Of a stretch of DNA of 64,000 bases, positions 19,221-29,384 are shown piece by piece. This stretch comes from an uncultured Flavobacteriales bacterium (GTDB lineage: Bacteria; Bacteroidota; Bacteroidia; Flavobacteriales_G; Salibacteraceae): positions 124,001 to 188,000 of the forward strand of contig CAJQLE010000003.1 of NCBI GenBank assembly GCA_905479105.1, in the 5' to 3' direction. A model generated the notes under the pieces. The model did no database searches, was not told where the DNA came from, and worked only from the letters and a program-made list of their open reading frames with translations. The stretch's first letter is position 1, and the number at the start of each line of letters is the position of its first letter. The position numbers and the translations under genes were made by a program.

Positions 19221-20762
19221 TTAAAGTGGAATATTACCGTGTTTCTTTTTCGGTAATGAGCTAACCTTATTTTCTAGCATTTCGAAAGCCTTGATTAGCT
19301 TCTCCCTAGTTTTTTCAGGTTTAATTATTTCATCAATATATCCTCTAGCAGCTGCGTTATATGGATGAGCGAAAAGCTCTGCATATTCATCTTCTTTTTC
19401 TTTCAGCTTCGCAGCTGAATCGTCAGCTTCTGCGATTTCTTTTCTGAAAATAATTTCAGCGGCTCCCTTCGCTCCCATTACAGCAATTTCTGCTGATGGC
19501 CACGCATAATTCATGTCAGCGCCAATATGTTTGGAGTTCATTACATCATAAGCTCCACCATAAGCCTTTCGTGTAATAACCGTTACTCTTGGAACCGTGG
19601 CTTCACTAAATGCATAAAGCAGTTTGGCTCCGTTAGTAATGATGGCATTCCATTCTTGATCTGTTCCGGGTAAGAAGCCTGGTACATCTTCAAACACGAG
19701 TAGAGGAATGTTGAAGCAATCGCAAAAACGAACAAATCGGGCAGCTTTCTTAGATGAGTTAACATCCAACACACCGGCTAATACAGCAGGTTGGTTTGCC
19801 ACGATTCCGATGCTTCGACCAGCTAATCTGGCAAAACCAACAACAATATTTTCAGCGTAATCTTTATGAACTTCTAAAAATGATTCTGAATCTACTGTGC
19901 CAGAAATGACTTCACGCATGTCGTATGGCTGATTGGGATTCTCAGGAATAATTTTGCTTAGTACATCACGCGTCTCATCTCCAGTTGTATAAGGCATCAT
20001 TGGCGCCTCATCTTCACAATTCGATGGCATATAGCTTAGAAGTTGCTTGATTTTTTCTAGTGCCTCAATTTCATTCTCACAGGCAAAATGGCTTACTCCA
20101 GACTTAGATGCGTGTGTATCCGCTCCTCCAAGTTCTTCAGACGTCACATCTTCATTAGTAACTGTTTTAACTACGCTGGGTCCTGTAACGAACATATAGC
20201 TCGTGTTTTCCACCATGAGAATGAAGTCTGTTAATGCCGGAGAATATACTGCTCCTCCAGCGCATGGCCCTAGAATAGCACTAATCTGAGGGATAACTCC
20301 ACTTGAAAGTGTATTGCGATAAAAAATATCAGCATAACCACCAAGAGAGACAACGCCTTCTTGGATACGTGCACCGCCAGAATCATTTAGACCAATCACA
20401 GGCGCGCCATTTTGCATGGCTAAATCCATGATTTTTACAATTTTTTCTGCATGGGCCTCGGCTAATGACCCGCCAAGAACAGTGAAGTCTTGAGAAAAAG
20501 CATATACTAATCGACCGTTTACTTTTCCGTAACCAGTTATTACTCCGTCACCATAAAACTTTTGTTTGTCCAATCCAAAGTTGGTGCTTCGGGGTGTTAC
20601 TAACATGCCCATTTCCTCGAAGCTTCCTTTGTCAAAAAAGAGTTCGATGCGCTCTCGAGCGGTTAGTTTTCCTTTTTTGTGTTGTGATTCTATTCTTTTT
20701 TCACCCCCACCTAGTTTAGCTTCAGCGATCTTACTATCTAGTTTTTCAAGCTTTTCGTTCAT
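19221..20762 (-). CDS. pccB: acyl-CoA carboxylase beta (carboxyltransferase) subunit
   Basis: 513 residues, complete. It has the two-half crotonase-like carboxyltransferase fold with the oxyanion-hole segments [10 protein letters not shown] (about 120) and the C-terminal [21 protein letters not shown] (about 400-420). The opening [20 protein letters not shown] is typical of propionyl-CoA carboxylase beta subunits in this phylum. It would transfer CO2 from a biotin carrier to propionyl-CoA or a related acyl-CoA, yielding methylmalonyl-CoA. The methylmalonyl-CoA epimerase at 34359 belongs to the same pathway. No alpha or biotin-carrier gene is adjacent, so substrate remains inferred. Confidence 0.9.
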   Translation of the reverse strand: MNEKLEKLDSKIAEAKLGGGEKRIESQHKKGKLTARERIELFFDKGSFEEMGMLVTPRSTNFGLDKQKFYGDGVITGYGKVNGRLVYAFSQDFTVLGGSLAEAHAEKIVKIMDLAMQNGAPVIGLNDSGGARIQEGVVSLGGYADIFYRNTLSSGVIPQISAILGPCAGGAVYSPALTDFILMVENTSYMFVTGPSVVKTVTNEDVTSEELGGADTHASKSGVSHFACENEIEALEKIKQLLSYMPSNCEDEAPMMPYTTGDETRDVLSKIIPENPNQPYDMREVISGTVDSESFLEVHKDYAENIVVGFARLAGRSIGIVANQPAVLAGVLDVNSSKKAARFVRFCDCFNIPLLVFEDVPGFLPGTDQEWNAIITNGAKLLYAFSEATVPRVTVITRKAYGGAYDVMNSKHIGADMNYAWPSAEIAVMGAKGAAEIIFRKEIAEADDSAAKLKEKEDEYAELFAHPYNAAARGYIDEIIKPEKTREKLIKAFEMLENKVSSLPKKKHGNIPL

Positions 20763-20870
20763 TCTGCTTTGATTGTATTAATCTTGTGAAAAGACCCCCG
20801 AAGGGAAGCCCAAATCTAAGTAAACTTGATATTCCTAAGCTGCATTAAGTCATGCGCAATTGAGTAAGTC

Positions 20871-22265
20871 ATGAAATTTCGATTGAATAGTCCAAATCTT
20901 GCTTTTTTGCTGGTACTGCCTGTTTTTAGCTACATCAATCTCAGAGCGTGGTTCTTGGCATTTACCTATGATGAGTCGTGGACATTTTTGGGTTATGCAA
21001 CCGAAGATTTTTGGAAAGTGGTCACGAATGAGTTCCCAGCAGCAAATAATCATGTATTGCATTCTTTGATCATGGGTTGGGTCTATGAACTTTTCGGTCA
21101 ACAGGAATATATACTCAGGCTGCCAGTGCTATTGTCCTTTGTTGTCTTTGCCTATTTCAGCTATGAAATCTCTAAAAGTTTATCGAAAAAAATGTGGTGG
21201 TTGCCATTTATCATGGTCATTTATCAGCCCTATTTGCTCGATTACTTTGTCGCTGCACGTGGCTACGCTTTAGCCCTGGCTTTTATGATGGGCGCTATTT
21301 ACTTTTTATTCCGGTTTTCTAAGCAATTACGCTTGAAGTGGGCTTGGTATTCTCTAATATTTGCTGCTTTAGCTGCGTATTCAAATTTCACCTACTTGCT
21401 ATTGTTTATAGCGATTTCCATGGGAGTGACGCTTTTGGGCTTCACCCAGAAAAAAAAGTTTGGAGCTATGCTTCCTGTCGTAACTATTGGATCAATATTA
21501 GGATTGATGGTCTACATACCAATCACTCAATTGATCATGGCGAAGGAGTTATACTATGGAGGTGAAGATGGTTTTTTTGAAGACACCCTTATGACATTAG
21601 CGCGAAGCTTCATTTATGGATATAGTGAATCAAATGTTCTTGCTTGGGTTTTCGTTCTAATAATTGCCTTGGCTGGAGTTTTCGCTATGCAAAAATTGTT
21701 TTTAAAAGCGAAGTTGAGCATGGGTTTTTGGATCACATTTATACTAATCATTATTGAAATTGGCAGCATTCTTCAGCATCATTTGCTCGACTCTCCTTAT
21801 CTTATTGATCGCACAGCAATTTTCTTTATTCCACTTATTCTTTTTGCATGTTCCTGGATTGTGTTCCAATTCAAAGAGAGCATAATTAGAAATATTGTTG
21901 CTTTTATGTTTGTGGGCTTATCGATACTAAACCTGCTCATAGCAGTCAATTTTAGCTACTTATTGGACTTTAAAGAACATTCGGATACCAAAAGTGCGAT
22001 GCTTCTAATCGCAAATGACCATGAATTGCCTGAAGATGGTTTCGTTTTGGGTAAATCCGTTTATATGAATGCTACTATCAATTTTTATAGAGTAAAACTT
22101 GGCTTGGAAAGGATAGAGCAGTCAGGTTTGGAGTTTTGCGAGGAAACTGAAAAAACGAAATACTATTGTCTATTCGAAAAGGATATTTCGTGTTTGGAAA
22201 ATAAGGATGTAGAGTTGATGCAATACTTTCCAATCTCCGAAACGTATCTCTATCGAGCGCCATAA
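20871..22265 (+). CDS. multi-spanning membrane glycosyltransferase-like protein (464 aa)
   Basis: About ten hydrophobic segments spread over the first 370 residues and a soluble C-terminal portion with four cysteines (EFCEE, YYCLFE, ISCLEN). The first loop contains YDESWTFLGY, an acidic pair in the position of the catalytic Asp/Glu of GT39-type GT-C enzymes, followed by NNHVLHSLIMGW, also usual in these proteins. Likely transfers a sugar from a polyprenyl carrier at the inner membrane; substrate unknown. It is divergent from the carboxylase gene and is followed by a terminator. Confidence 0.7.
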   Translation: MKFRLNSPNLAFLLVLPVFSYINLRAWFLAFTYDESWTFLGYATEDFWKVVTNEFPAANNHVLHSLIMGWVYELFGQQEYILRLPVLLSFVVFAYFSYEISKSLSKKMWWLPFIMVIYQPYLLDYFVAARGYALALAFMMGAIYFLFRFSKQLRLKWAWYSLIFAALAAYSNFTYLLLFIAISMGVTLLGFTQKKKFGAMLPVVTIGSILGLMVYIPITQLIMAKELYYGGEDGFFEDTLMTLARSFIYGYSESNVLAWVFVLIIALAGVFAMQKLFLKAKLSMGFWITFILIIIEIGSILQHHLLDSPYLIDRTAIFFIPLILFACSWIVFQFKESIIRNIVAFMFVGLSILNLLIAVNFSYLLDFKEHSDTKSAMLLIANDHELPEDGFVLGKSVYMNATINFYRVKLGLERIEQSGLEFCEETEKTKYYCLFEKDISCLENKDVELMQYFPISETYLYRAP

Positions 22266-22269
22266 AATG

Positions 22270-22301
22270 AAGAAGGCCCTATTCAAAATAGAGCCTTCTT
22301 G
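22270..22301 (+). terminator. intrinsic terminator after the GT39-like gene
   Basis: Arms AAGAAGGCcCTATT and AATAGaGCCTTCTT form a 14-base stem with one mismatch and a 3-base loop, directly after the stop codon. The A/T-rich ends suit both directions. Confidence 0.7.
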
Positions 22302-22328
22302 CAACCTAACTAAACAGAGAACGATTTC

Positions 22329-23234
22329 TTAAAACATCAGCTGCAGTCCCACATCAAAAGGCATGAGTTCATTAGCAGTTTGATTGGATTGAAATAATGG
22401 ATTCAATCCATAGTTGGCGTAAATATTTACTGGTCCATAACCTACGGATGCTATTGCATGGAAGAGGAACGGAGTTAAATTGTAATCTGATCTAACTCTA
22501 GGCTTATAGGTTTCACCTCCCGAAGTATATTCTTGCTTTAAACGAGAATTAATTCTCCAAGAAACTTGTCCGCCAAACGCAAGTCTGAATGCCTTGTCTT
22601 CATCTTTATTGGTGCTGAATCCGAGCATTAGTGGAGCAGTAATGTAAGTTGCTTTGAGTTTATTTTTACTCAAGTTGACAGTGCTATCCGTGTTATAGGT
22701 GAAAGGAGAAGTGTTGTTAAGAGTAACATATTTACTTGTAAATGTGTAGTTAGCAAAATGCATTCCTAGGCCGGTAACTAACTCAACATGTTGTTTGTAG
22801 AGTCTAAAATCTTTTTCAAAAAGGTTTAAATCCCAACTAACGCTGCGTCCGTAATCAAGCTCTAAGTTCTGATCTGATCCTACTAATGGAAGACCTTTGT
22901 CGCCATTGGTATAACCATTTACGCCAATTCTGATACCAGCCCAATGACTAACATTATCGCCTTTGCCTTTTTTATCACCCTTTTCATTGGTGTCGCTTAC
23001 GATTACTTCTCCGTCAACAATTACAGTATTAGTCTCTTTTTCAGTATCGTTTAAGACGATGATTTTCATTCCAGCCACTTTCACGATTGTCGAGTCTTGA
23101 CCTTTCTTTGGTGAGATGACAACTTCAACATCGTCAGAATTATTTTTCGTGGAGTCAGCTGGCGTTTTTTCTTGAGCCTTAGCACTTGTAGCGGCTATAA
23201 AGGCAAGTAACAATAGGGTGATTTTGATTTTCAT
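22329..23234 (-). CDS. outer-membrane beta-barrel protein (301 aa)
   Basis: Signal peptide MKIKITLLLLAFIAATSAKAQ, then an acidic/lysine-rich linker (residues 22-95) and a C-terminal barrel-like half of alternating polar/hydrophobic strands ending in phenylalanine (VGLQLMF), the usual outer-membrane insertion signal. It resembles the PorT-like/OmpW-like proteins often encoded beside ECF sigma/anti-sigma pairs in Bacteroidota. It is the last gene of the leftward cluster sigma - anti-sigma - this gene, separated from the anti-sigma gene by 57 bases. Function unknown. Confidence 0.8.
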   Translation of the reverse strand: MKIKITLLLLAFIAATSAKAQEKTPADSTKNNSDDVEVVISPKKGQDSTIVKVAGMKIIVLNDTEKETNTVIVDGEVIVSDTNEKGDKKGKGDNVSHWAGIRIGVNGYTNGDKGLPLVGSDQNLELDYGRSVSWDLNLFEKDFRLYKQHVELVTGLGMHFANYTFTSKYVTLNNTSPFTYNTDSTVNLSKNKLKATYITAPLMLGFSTNKDEDKAFRLAFGGQVSWRINSRLKQEYTSGGETYKPRVRSDYNLTPFLFHAIASVGYGPVNIYANYGLNPLFQSNQTANELMPFDVGLQLMF

Positions 23235-23291
23235 AATTTCTTGATTTAATATGAGACGGGGCGGGTCTATAAAAGTTACAGAGAGCTTTAA

Positions 23292-24335
23292 TTATTTATA
23301 GCTAACCCTTTTAAAACCAAAGTTTCCGGCTAAAAACTCAATAGTTTTTTTGTCAGAATCATCATCTGAAGTATTGAGTGCGACATTATCTCTATCATCA
23401 ATGGTCTTTACAATACTTTCTTTCATCAATGCCATAGTTGTTGGAGTTTTATCTGGGCTTAGCCCGAAAAATTGCTTCCCAATGAATTGGGTTAAATTAA
23501 GTTCTTCCGTCTTATTTGCAGACGCATAAGCGACCGGTTCTTCCTCTGTCCATTCTGAAACTTTAGGCTGATAGGAGATGGACGCTCGTTCATTCACTGA
23601 AGCCTTAACCTGGGAGATTTCTGAATTGAGTTTAGAAATCTGAGCCAAAGGTGCGCTGCGCTCAATGGATAATTGTTTAACATTATTCTCAGTTTGAGCA
23701 GATTCGCTTTGAGCATAGACTTCTTCAGACTTAAGCTCATCCCGTTCTATCTTTTGATTAATCATTGGTTCAATGAAGGTGTAATCTTCAATGCCGTTTC
23801 TTGGCACATACATTTCCTCATTAATAACATTCCAAATCGTTACACTGCCTAAAGCAATAACAGCGATAGCTGCTGCGCGATATACAATTTGAGAAGTGTT
23901 TTGCCAAAGAGGGATAGACTTCCTTAAAGAAGACTTTGAAGGATACACAATATCAAAATCTGGACTTAAAATAGTTTTTTGGTAGAGTGAATACTCCTTT
24001 GCTATGACAGAATTTGAAGCGATGAAGCTTTTCATTTCATCACTTTCCACATCATTAAGCTGTCCTTCAACGGAGCGAATTAATAGCTCTTCGTAGTTGG
24101 TTTCGTTGATATTCTTAGAGCCACTAAAATCTATTTTTAATACGCTTTTATCGAAAGATGGTCCTGAAGAGGATTCCAATGTTTCAAAATCTCTTAGTGC
24201 ATCTATTTCATCTGCAATTTCAGGGTTGAGGATTAAAAACGCATCAAAAGAAGTCTTCAGCTCAACGCTCAATGCTCCGTCAATGTAATCCATTGCGTAG
24301 ACTTCGTAATTTGATATGTTTATTTCTTCACTCAT
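23292..24335 (-). CDS. putative membrane anti-sigma factor (347 aa)
   Basis: The N-terminal about 110 residues are soluble and acidic (NYEVYAMDYIDGALS...), resembling the sigma-binding zinc-free domain of Bacteroidota anti-sigma factors. A single membrane segment follows near residues 155-175 (RAAAIAVIALGSVTIW), then a periplasmic serine/glutamate-rich region. Its ATG overlaps the stop of the ECF sigma reading frame by ATGA, the classic sigma/anti-sigma coupling. Since the sigma frame is now interrupted by a TAG, this gene may be orphaned or may be translated independently. Assignment rests mainly on topology and context. Confidence 0.7.
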   Translation of the reverse strand: MSEEINISNYEVYAMDYIDGALSVELKTSFDAFLILNPEIADEIDALRDFETLESSSGPSFDKSVLKIDFSGSKNINETNYEELLIRSVEGQLNDVESDEMKSFIASNSVIAKEYSLYQKTILSPDFDIVYPSKSSLRKSIPLWQNTSQIVYRAAAIAVIALGSVTIWNVINEEMYVPRNGIEDYTFIEPMINQKIERDELKSEEVYAQSESAQTENNVKQLSIERSAPLAQISKLNSEISQVKASVNERASISYQPKVSEWTEEEPVAYASANKTEELNLTQFIGKQFFGLSPDKTPTTMALMKESIVKTIDDRDNVALNTSDDDSDKKTIEFLAGNFGFKRVSYK

Positions 24336-24814
24336 AATACCGCTTCAATACTTCCTATATATTCTTTTAATTTTTGCCTTCCTCTGAATATGTAAACCTT
24401 TACTTGTGAAAGGGTCAACTCTGTTACCTCTGCTATCTCTTCATAATTATATCCTTCATAATCACGAAGTAAAATCACACTTCTCTAAATTTCAGGAAGT
24501 GTATTCAAGGCTTGATGCAAAATCTCTTGTAGGTCGTGAGATTTTTGAGAGGGGCTTTCAGTAATTACAGTTTGATCAATGTCTTGATGTTTGCTAGCTC
24601 TTCTAAAACCATCTATTATTTTATGGTGCACAGTCGTAAACAAATAGCTCTTGACCTTAGAAGGGTCAACGTTTTCTTTACGTTCCCATAATTTCACGAA
24701 AGCATCTTGCACGCCATCCTTTGCAGCATCTTCATTCTTGCACATAGAATATGCGAATCGATACATGCCGTCTGCATGTTGGTCTACTATCCTATTGTAT
24801 TCTTTTACAGTCAA
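24332..24814 (-). pseudogene. ECF sigma-70 factor interrupted by an in-frame TAG
   Basis: From the TTG at 24814 the frame reads MTVKEYNRIVDQHADGMYRF (region 2.1), VQDAFVKLWERKENVD (2.3-2.4) and a linker, then reaches TAG at 24487-24485 right after ALNTLPEI. Past the stop the same frame continues for 50 codons with a normal region 4: RSVILLRDYEGYNYEEIAEV, then SQVKVYIFRGRQKLKEYIGS, ending in TGA that overlaps the anti-sigma ATG. The usual residue at the stop is Gln (LPEIQR), and CAG to TAG is a single transition. The 109-residue truncated product would lack the -35 binding helix. True nonsense mutation, phase-like SNP, stop suppression or consensus error are all possible. Confidence 0.85.
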
Positions 24815-24906
24815 GGTTGGTTCAGTTGCATCAATGAGACGACCTCATTAATGCAAAGTTACAGGCAATTGAAAAAAAATTCAAAATCCCTTCAATATTT
24901 ACTGAT

Positions 24907-24914
24907 TATGTTTG
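24907..24914 (+). promoter_or_regulatory. -7 promoter element before the TrkA-type gene
   Basis: TATGTTTG, an exact TAnnTTTG match, ends 19 bases before the ATG at 24934. No matching -33 element is obvious. Confidence 0.45.
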
Positions 24915-24933
24915 TTCTAAGATAAGACGAAAG

Positions 24934-25626
24934 ATGTCAAAAAGATACGCAGTTATTGGTCTAGGCCAATTTGGTAGAGCTATTGCCTCCGTGCTTGCAG
25001 GAAAAGGAGCAGAGGTAATTGCCATCGATAACAACCCTAGTAATATTGAGTCAATAAAGGATGATGTGGCGCATGCCATTACTATGGACGCGACAGATCG
25101 AAAAGCATTGATGTCTCAAGGAATCAATGAAGTTGACGCTGTTGTATTGGCAATTGGAAAGGATTTTGAAGCCTTATTGCTTATTGCATCGCACTTATTG
25201 GAGATGAATGCTAAAAGAATCATTGCGCGTGCACATGGAAAACACCAGCGTATGATTCTAGAACGTCTTGGTGTTACAGAAATTTTATCGCCAGAAGATG
25301 AAGTAGGTAAAATCGTTGCAGAGAGGTTGCTAAATCCAAACATTTTAAGCTATTTGGAACTGCCTGATAGCTATGAAATTGTTGAGATAAAAGCACCTAA
25401 AGGAATAATAAACCGGTCTTTAGAGGAGATAGGTTTAAGAGATAAATACAAATTGACAGTCATTACTATTAAGCGTGAATTCTTGGAAAAACAGAATGGT
25501 CAAACTATATCTGAACAGCACGTACTAGGCGTTCCCAGTTCTCAAACTACGATTACGGAAAACGATACTTTGATGGTGTTTGGGTTGGTAAAAGACATTC
25601 AACGCTTTACCGATATCAATTGCTAG
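24934..25626 (+). CDS. TrkA/KtrA-type K+ uptake regulatory protein (RCK)
   Basis: 230 residues. The N-terminal RCK_N Rossmann domain has the dinucleotide motif GLGQFGRAIASVLAGKG and the acidic AIDNNP at the end of the second strand; the C-terminal RCK_C domain follows from about residue 140. Such cytoplasmic gating subunits bind NAD(H)/ATP/ADP and c-di-AMP-type ligands and control a KtrB/TrkH membrane channel. No channel gene is adjacent, so the partner is elsewhere. The small size and single RCK pair favour KtrA over the double-unit TrkA of proteobacteria. Confidence 0.88.
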   Translation: MSKRYAVIGLGQFGRAIASVLAGKGAEVIAIDNNPSNIESIKDDVAHAITMDATDRKALMSQGINEVDAVVLAIGKDFEALLLIASHLLEMNAKRIIARAHGKHQRMILERLGVTEILSPEDEVGKIVAERLLNPNILSYLELPDSYEIVEIKAPKGIINRSLEEIGLRDKYKLTVITIKREFLEKQNGQTISEQHVLGVPSSQTTITENDTLMVFGLVKDIQRFTDINC

Positions 25627-25714
25627 ACGTCTAGGATTACAGTCTTTGTGACCTTTTATACACTTTGACCAGTTTTCAATTCGTTATTTTCGTCATCCTA
25701 ACTATATAGACATA

Positions 25715-28120
25715 ATGAGATTTTATTCGATTTTGGCGGCTTTGCTGATTATTACTTTTTCCTCGCAAGCCCAGCAAGAGTGTGGGCAACATATAATTGA
25801 AAACGTTGAGCGATTAGCTGATCCAGAGTTTGATGCGGCATTTACCGAAGCTGATGAACAAGCAAAATTGGAATCTAACAACTCTACCACACGAGCCGAA
25901 ACGCGCGTTATTCCATTGGTCTTTCATGTACTTCATCAAAATGGCCCCGAGAATATTAGTGATGCTCAAATTCTAGATTGTATTCGAAGTATGAACTTAG
26001 ATTTCAACGAAGGAAATATTGAGTTGGATGAAATCATTCCTGAGTTTCAAAATGACATTGGAAATGCTGAAGTCGAGTTTCGATTAGCAACACTAGATCC
26101 AACCGGAAACCCAACCAGTGGGATAGACCGAATTGAATCGAATAGAACTTTTATTGGGGATGAAACTGCAAAATTGAATATCTGGCCCAGAGCGAAATAC
26201 ATTAATATTTGGGTGACGGATGTTATTACTGTAGGTGGCTTAGTGAATGGCGCTGCTGCTTACACTAGACGACCTTTTGCAGCTCAAAACAGCCCAGGCA
26301 CAGATGGAATCATTACTAATCACCGATATGTAGGTAGAATTGGCACATCTTCAGTTCAAAGAAGTAAAACTCTCAGCCACGAAATGGGGCATTTTTTCAA
26401 CCTAAAGCATACATGGGGTGATTCAAATAATCCGGGCTGTGATGGAACATCTACCAACCCGAATGATCCATGTTTTGGAGTAAATAATTGTGCGGATGAT
26501 GATGATGTTGGTGATACACCTAACACGCTTGGAGTAGATAATGGATCATGCAATCTCAACGCATCTGGCTGCAGCAGTGGGACAATAAGTAATGTCCAAA
26601 ACTTTCTTGATTACTCTAGTTGCGATGCCATGTTCACTAAAGGGCAAGTATCTAGAATGAGAAGTGCTTTAAGTAGTTCTACCGCTCAAAGAAATCAGCT
26701 TTGGATGGCCTCTAATTTAGAGGCAACAGGCGTAAGTGTGTTGACAGCGGCAAACTATTACGTAGAGCGCTCTATCGCTTGTCGAGGCGAGTTTGTTCAA
26801 TTTTTTGACGAGTCAACTTATGAACCAGAGTCTTGGAGCTGGGAGCTTATTTGCCCATCAGCTACATTGACATCAAATGAACAGAATCCAATATTTGAAA
26901 TGAGGGATCAGGGTATTTACACCGTTAAATTAACTGTAACCCAAGGAGGAGTTACTGAAACTATAGAAGATGTAGATGCTTTTGTGGTCTCTGATGTTTA
27001 TGGTTCTGCCATGCCATTTCAAGAGACTTTCGATGGAGAAAATCGAGGCTGGGTTTCTACTACTACTCGCACTGACAATAGCGAATATGGTTGGAAGCTT
27101 AGCAAAGCACACGGGTTTAATGATAGCTACTCATATAAAATGAATAATTATGGTCAAGAATCAACAGATGGATTTGATCTTTATTTCTCAAGCGTTGATT
27201 TTCGTCCAATGACCGCGATATCTATGAACTTTAAAGTTGCTTATGCAAGACGCAGCAGCTTAGACGGGGATAGATTGTCGTTGTCGGTTAGCGATGATTG
27301 TGGAGAATCTTGGACTTTATTTTGGACGGGGATATCATCATTTATGAATAATGGAAAGTCAAATACATCATCTGCTTTTTCTCCAGAAAGTGCTTCAGAT
27401 TGGATTTCCGTTAATGTGCCAACGATTCCTTTGTCATGGGTTTCTCAAGATGCTATTTTTAGATTTCGATTCTCTGCTGGGGGAGGAAACAATCTCTACC
27501 TTGATGACATCAATATTGATGGTAATTATGAAGATGTACCTTATCTAGTTTATCCATTGGATCAATCTCCAAATAGGCCAAATGACGTAAACTTAAATTG
27601 GAGAGCCGTTGATAAAAGTTCTGAGTATGAATATGAGCTAAGTAAGTCTGAAGAGTTTACTTCACTCATAACTTCTGGCACATTGGCAACTATAGATGAT
27701 GAATTCTCTGAAGGAGCTGACACAGAATATAAAACAGAGGCTCTAGAAAATGGCACGACATACTTTTGGAGAGTGAGAGCCAAGGTTGGATCGTCTATGA
27801 GTGATTGGAGTGAAGTTTGGAGCTTTACGGTTGATGAAGAGGGCGTTGGCGTAAATGACTTGAGTAACGCATCTGGATTATCTATTTATCCAAACCCAAC
27901 ATCTAACCGTGTTAATGTAACGGTTAATGAGGATCTGCAAGATGTATCTATCGTCATCTATAACTTGAACGGACAGATTGTTCAAAGATCATATGTTGGC
28001 CCAATGAATGCTTCAAGTAAAGTTAGTCTTTCAACAAGCGACTTAAGCTCCGGTAGCTACATTCTTGAAGTTTCTTCTTACAACCAAAAGTGGAATCAAC
28101 TTTTGATGATCTATAGATAA
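25715..28120 (+). CDS. secreted pappalysin-type (M43) zinc metalloprotease with T9SS tail
   Basis: 801 residues. Signal peptide MRFYSILAALLIITFSSQAQ. The catalytic domain (about 60-340) has the extended zinc site HEMGHFFNLKH (HExxHxxGxxH) near residue 222 and a Met-turn region (CDAMFTKGQ) near 305, which together identify the M43 pregnancy-associated plasma protein-A family. A PKD-like domain (about 350-430), a MAM/jelly-roll-like region (about 440-610), an Fn3-like domain (about 615-710) and a T9SS type A sorting domain (LSIYPNPTSNRVNV...) follow. It is thus an extracellular endopeptidase exported by T9SS. Substrate unknown. It ends three bases before a convergent transporter gene. Confidence 0.93.
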   Translation: MRFYSILAALLIITFSSQAQQECGQHIIENVERLADPEFDAAFTEADEQAKLESNNSTTRAETRVIPLVFHVLHQNGPENISDAQILDCIRSMNLDFNEGNIELDEIIPEFQNDIGNAEVEFRLATLDPTGNPTSGIDRIESNRTFIGDETAKLNIWPRAKYINIWVTDVITVGGLVNGAAAYTRRPFAAQNSPGTDGIITNHRYVGRIGTSSVQRSKTLSHEMGHFFNLKHTWGDSNNPGCDGTSTNPNDPCFGVNNCADDDDVGDTPNTLGVDNGSCNLNASGCSSGTISNVQNFLDYSSCDAMFTKGQVSRMRSALSSSTAQRNQLWMASNLEATGVSVLTAANYYVERSIACRGEFVQFFDESTYEPESWSWELICPSATLTSNEQNPIFEMRDQGIYTVKLTVTQGGVTETIEDVDAFVVSDVYGSAMPFQETFDGENRGWVSTTTRTDNSEYGWKLSKAHGFNDSYSYKMNNYGQESTDGFDLYFSSVDFRPMTAISMNFKVAYARRSSLDGDRLSLSVSDDCGESWTLFWTGISSFMNNGKSNTSSAFSPESASDWISVNVPTIPLSWVSQDAIFRFRFSAGGGNNLYLDDINIDGNYEDVPYLVYPLDQSPNRPNDVNLNWRAVDKSSEYEYELSKSEEFTSLITSGTLATIDDEFSEGADTEYKTEALENGTTYFWRVRAKVGSSMSDWSEVWSFTVDEEGVGVNDLSNASGLSIYPNPTSNRVNVTVNEDLQDVSIVIYNLNGQIVQRSYVGPMNASSKVSLSTSDLSSGSYILEVSSYNQKWNQLLMIYR

Positions 28121-28123
28121 TTA

Positions 28124-29086
28124 TTAAGCTTCAGTTGGAAGTTTTTTAGACTTTCTGAAGCTCACAAGATAGACTCCACTGAAGATTAAAGCTGCGGATA
28201 GCACTTTGATCCAGTGGAGTTTTTCCATTCCTAGAAATATGCTCATTGACCCAGCTAACACCGGTTGTAAGTATATGTAAGCACTCACTATCGAAGGACT
28301 TAAACTTTTCATTGCATATACGTTTAGGAAATAGACCAAAAACGTGACGCAAATAATTACGTATGCCACTCCAAATAAAACGTCAGTCGGCATTGCAGAC
28401 CAATCTACTGCCAAAGCCTGGTCGTATCCAAATGGAAAAACCATAACACAGCCAAAGGTGAATACCCATTTAATTACGGTCATTGCCTCATACTTTGCCA
28501 TCAGAGGTTTTACGGTTACGAGATACACTCCATAGCTTAAGGCATTAATAAGGATCATTCCATCGCCAAGGGGGTTGCCCGATTTCCATTCAATTTGACT
28601 TAGACCTAATATTACAGGGAGAACAATAAGCATCAATGAGCCAATCAATCCAAGACTTATCCCGGCAATTTTAAAAGGGGTAATTCGCTCTTTAAGGATA
28701 ACGGCAGAAGCCAATAACACCAATACTGGATTAGATGTCATTATGACACTAGCGTTTATTGGTGAGGTCAGGTTAAGGCCGTTGAAGAAGAATAATTGAT
28801 TCATGGCTACTCCGAAGAGCGCAGCTTGAATGAATCGAGGGTAGTCTTCTCGCTTTATTTTTTCTTTTGAAATAAAACGGTGCACAATCCAAAAAAGAAT
28901 CGTTGCGCCAAAAACCCGATAAAAAATGAATCCAGAGGGTCCAATATAAGTAGGCATAATTCCCTTAGCCACTATATAGTTGATGGCGTAAAATATACCA
29001 ACAACAAAAAGAGCTAAATGAGCCTTAAGGACGCTACTCACTGAGGGCTGCTTTAATTTCGGAAACATTTTTCTTGCTGTTTCCAA
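28124..29086 (-). CDS. EamA/DMT-family transporter
   Basis: 320 residues with ten predicted membrane helices forming two EamA repeats (about 25-155 and 180-310); the second repeat ends with YIYLQPVLAGSMSIFLGMEK, a typical EamA segment. Members export or import small metabolites such as amino acids or nucleobases; substrate unknown. The start at 29086 lies inside the upstream arsC-like gene; an in-frame ATG at 29068 (MFPKLKQP) is an alternative. Overlap with that gene suggests translational coupling. Confidence 0.85.
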   Translation of the reverse strand: METARKMFPKLKQPSVSSVLKAHLALFVVGIFYAINYIVAKGIMPTYIGPSGFIFYRVFGATILFWIVHRFISKEKIKREDYPRFIQAALFGVAMNQLFFFNGLNLTSPINASVIMTSNPVLVLLASAVILKERITPFKIAGISLGLIGSLMLIVLPVILGLSQIEWKSGNPLGDGMILINALSYGVYLVTVKPLMAKYEAMTVIKWVFTFGCVMVFPFGYDQALAVDWSAMPTDVLFGVAYVIICVTFLVYFLNVYAMKSLSPSIVSAYIYLQPVLAGSMSIFLGMEKLHWIKVLSAALIFSGVYLVSFRKSKKLPTEA

Positions 29087-29384
29087 TAAATGCTTTTTCC
29101 TTGATCATATAGATTGGTCTTCGAAGAAAGGTATACTCAGTAAGAATTAGCTCACCCAATTGATCATCCGTTAATAGCTTTTTATTCCAGCCTTGCTCTC
29201 TGAATTTTATGGCTCTTTTATTAAAAATGGCTTCATAAGAACCCTCTTGAGCTTTAATTTTATCCAATTTTTCTTTGGAAATATGTTCTTGTTTGATGTC
29301 CTGAAGTTCGAAACCGTCTGTTCCTGTTTCCTTCATGATACGCTTACAAGTGTCGCAAGTAGCTAAGTAGTATATTTTGTTCAT
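29034..29384 (-). CDS. ArsC/Spx-family thioredoxin-fold protein (116 aa)
   Basis: The start at ATG 29384 gives MNKIYYLATCDTCKRIMKE with a CxxC pair near residue 10, the redox site of the ArsC/Spx/YffB fold. The length fits the family. Conserved LRRPIYMIKEKAFIGNS near residue 85 corresponds to the arginine-proline loop of arsenate-reductase-like proteins. Whether it reduces arsenate, acts as a redox-active reductase or binds RNA polymerase like Spx cannot be settled here. It overlaps the downstream transporter gene by about 50 bases. Confidence 0.82.
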   Translation of the reverse strand: MNKIYYLATCDTCKRIMKETGTDGFELQDIKQEHISKEKLDKIKAQEGSYEAIFNKRAIKFREQGWNKKLLTDDQLGELILTEYTFLRRPIYMIKEKAFIGNSKKNVSEIKAALSE

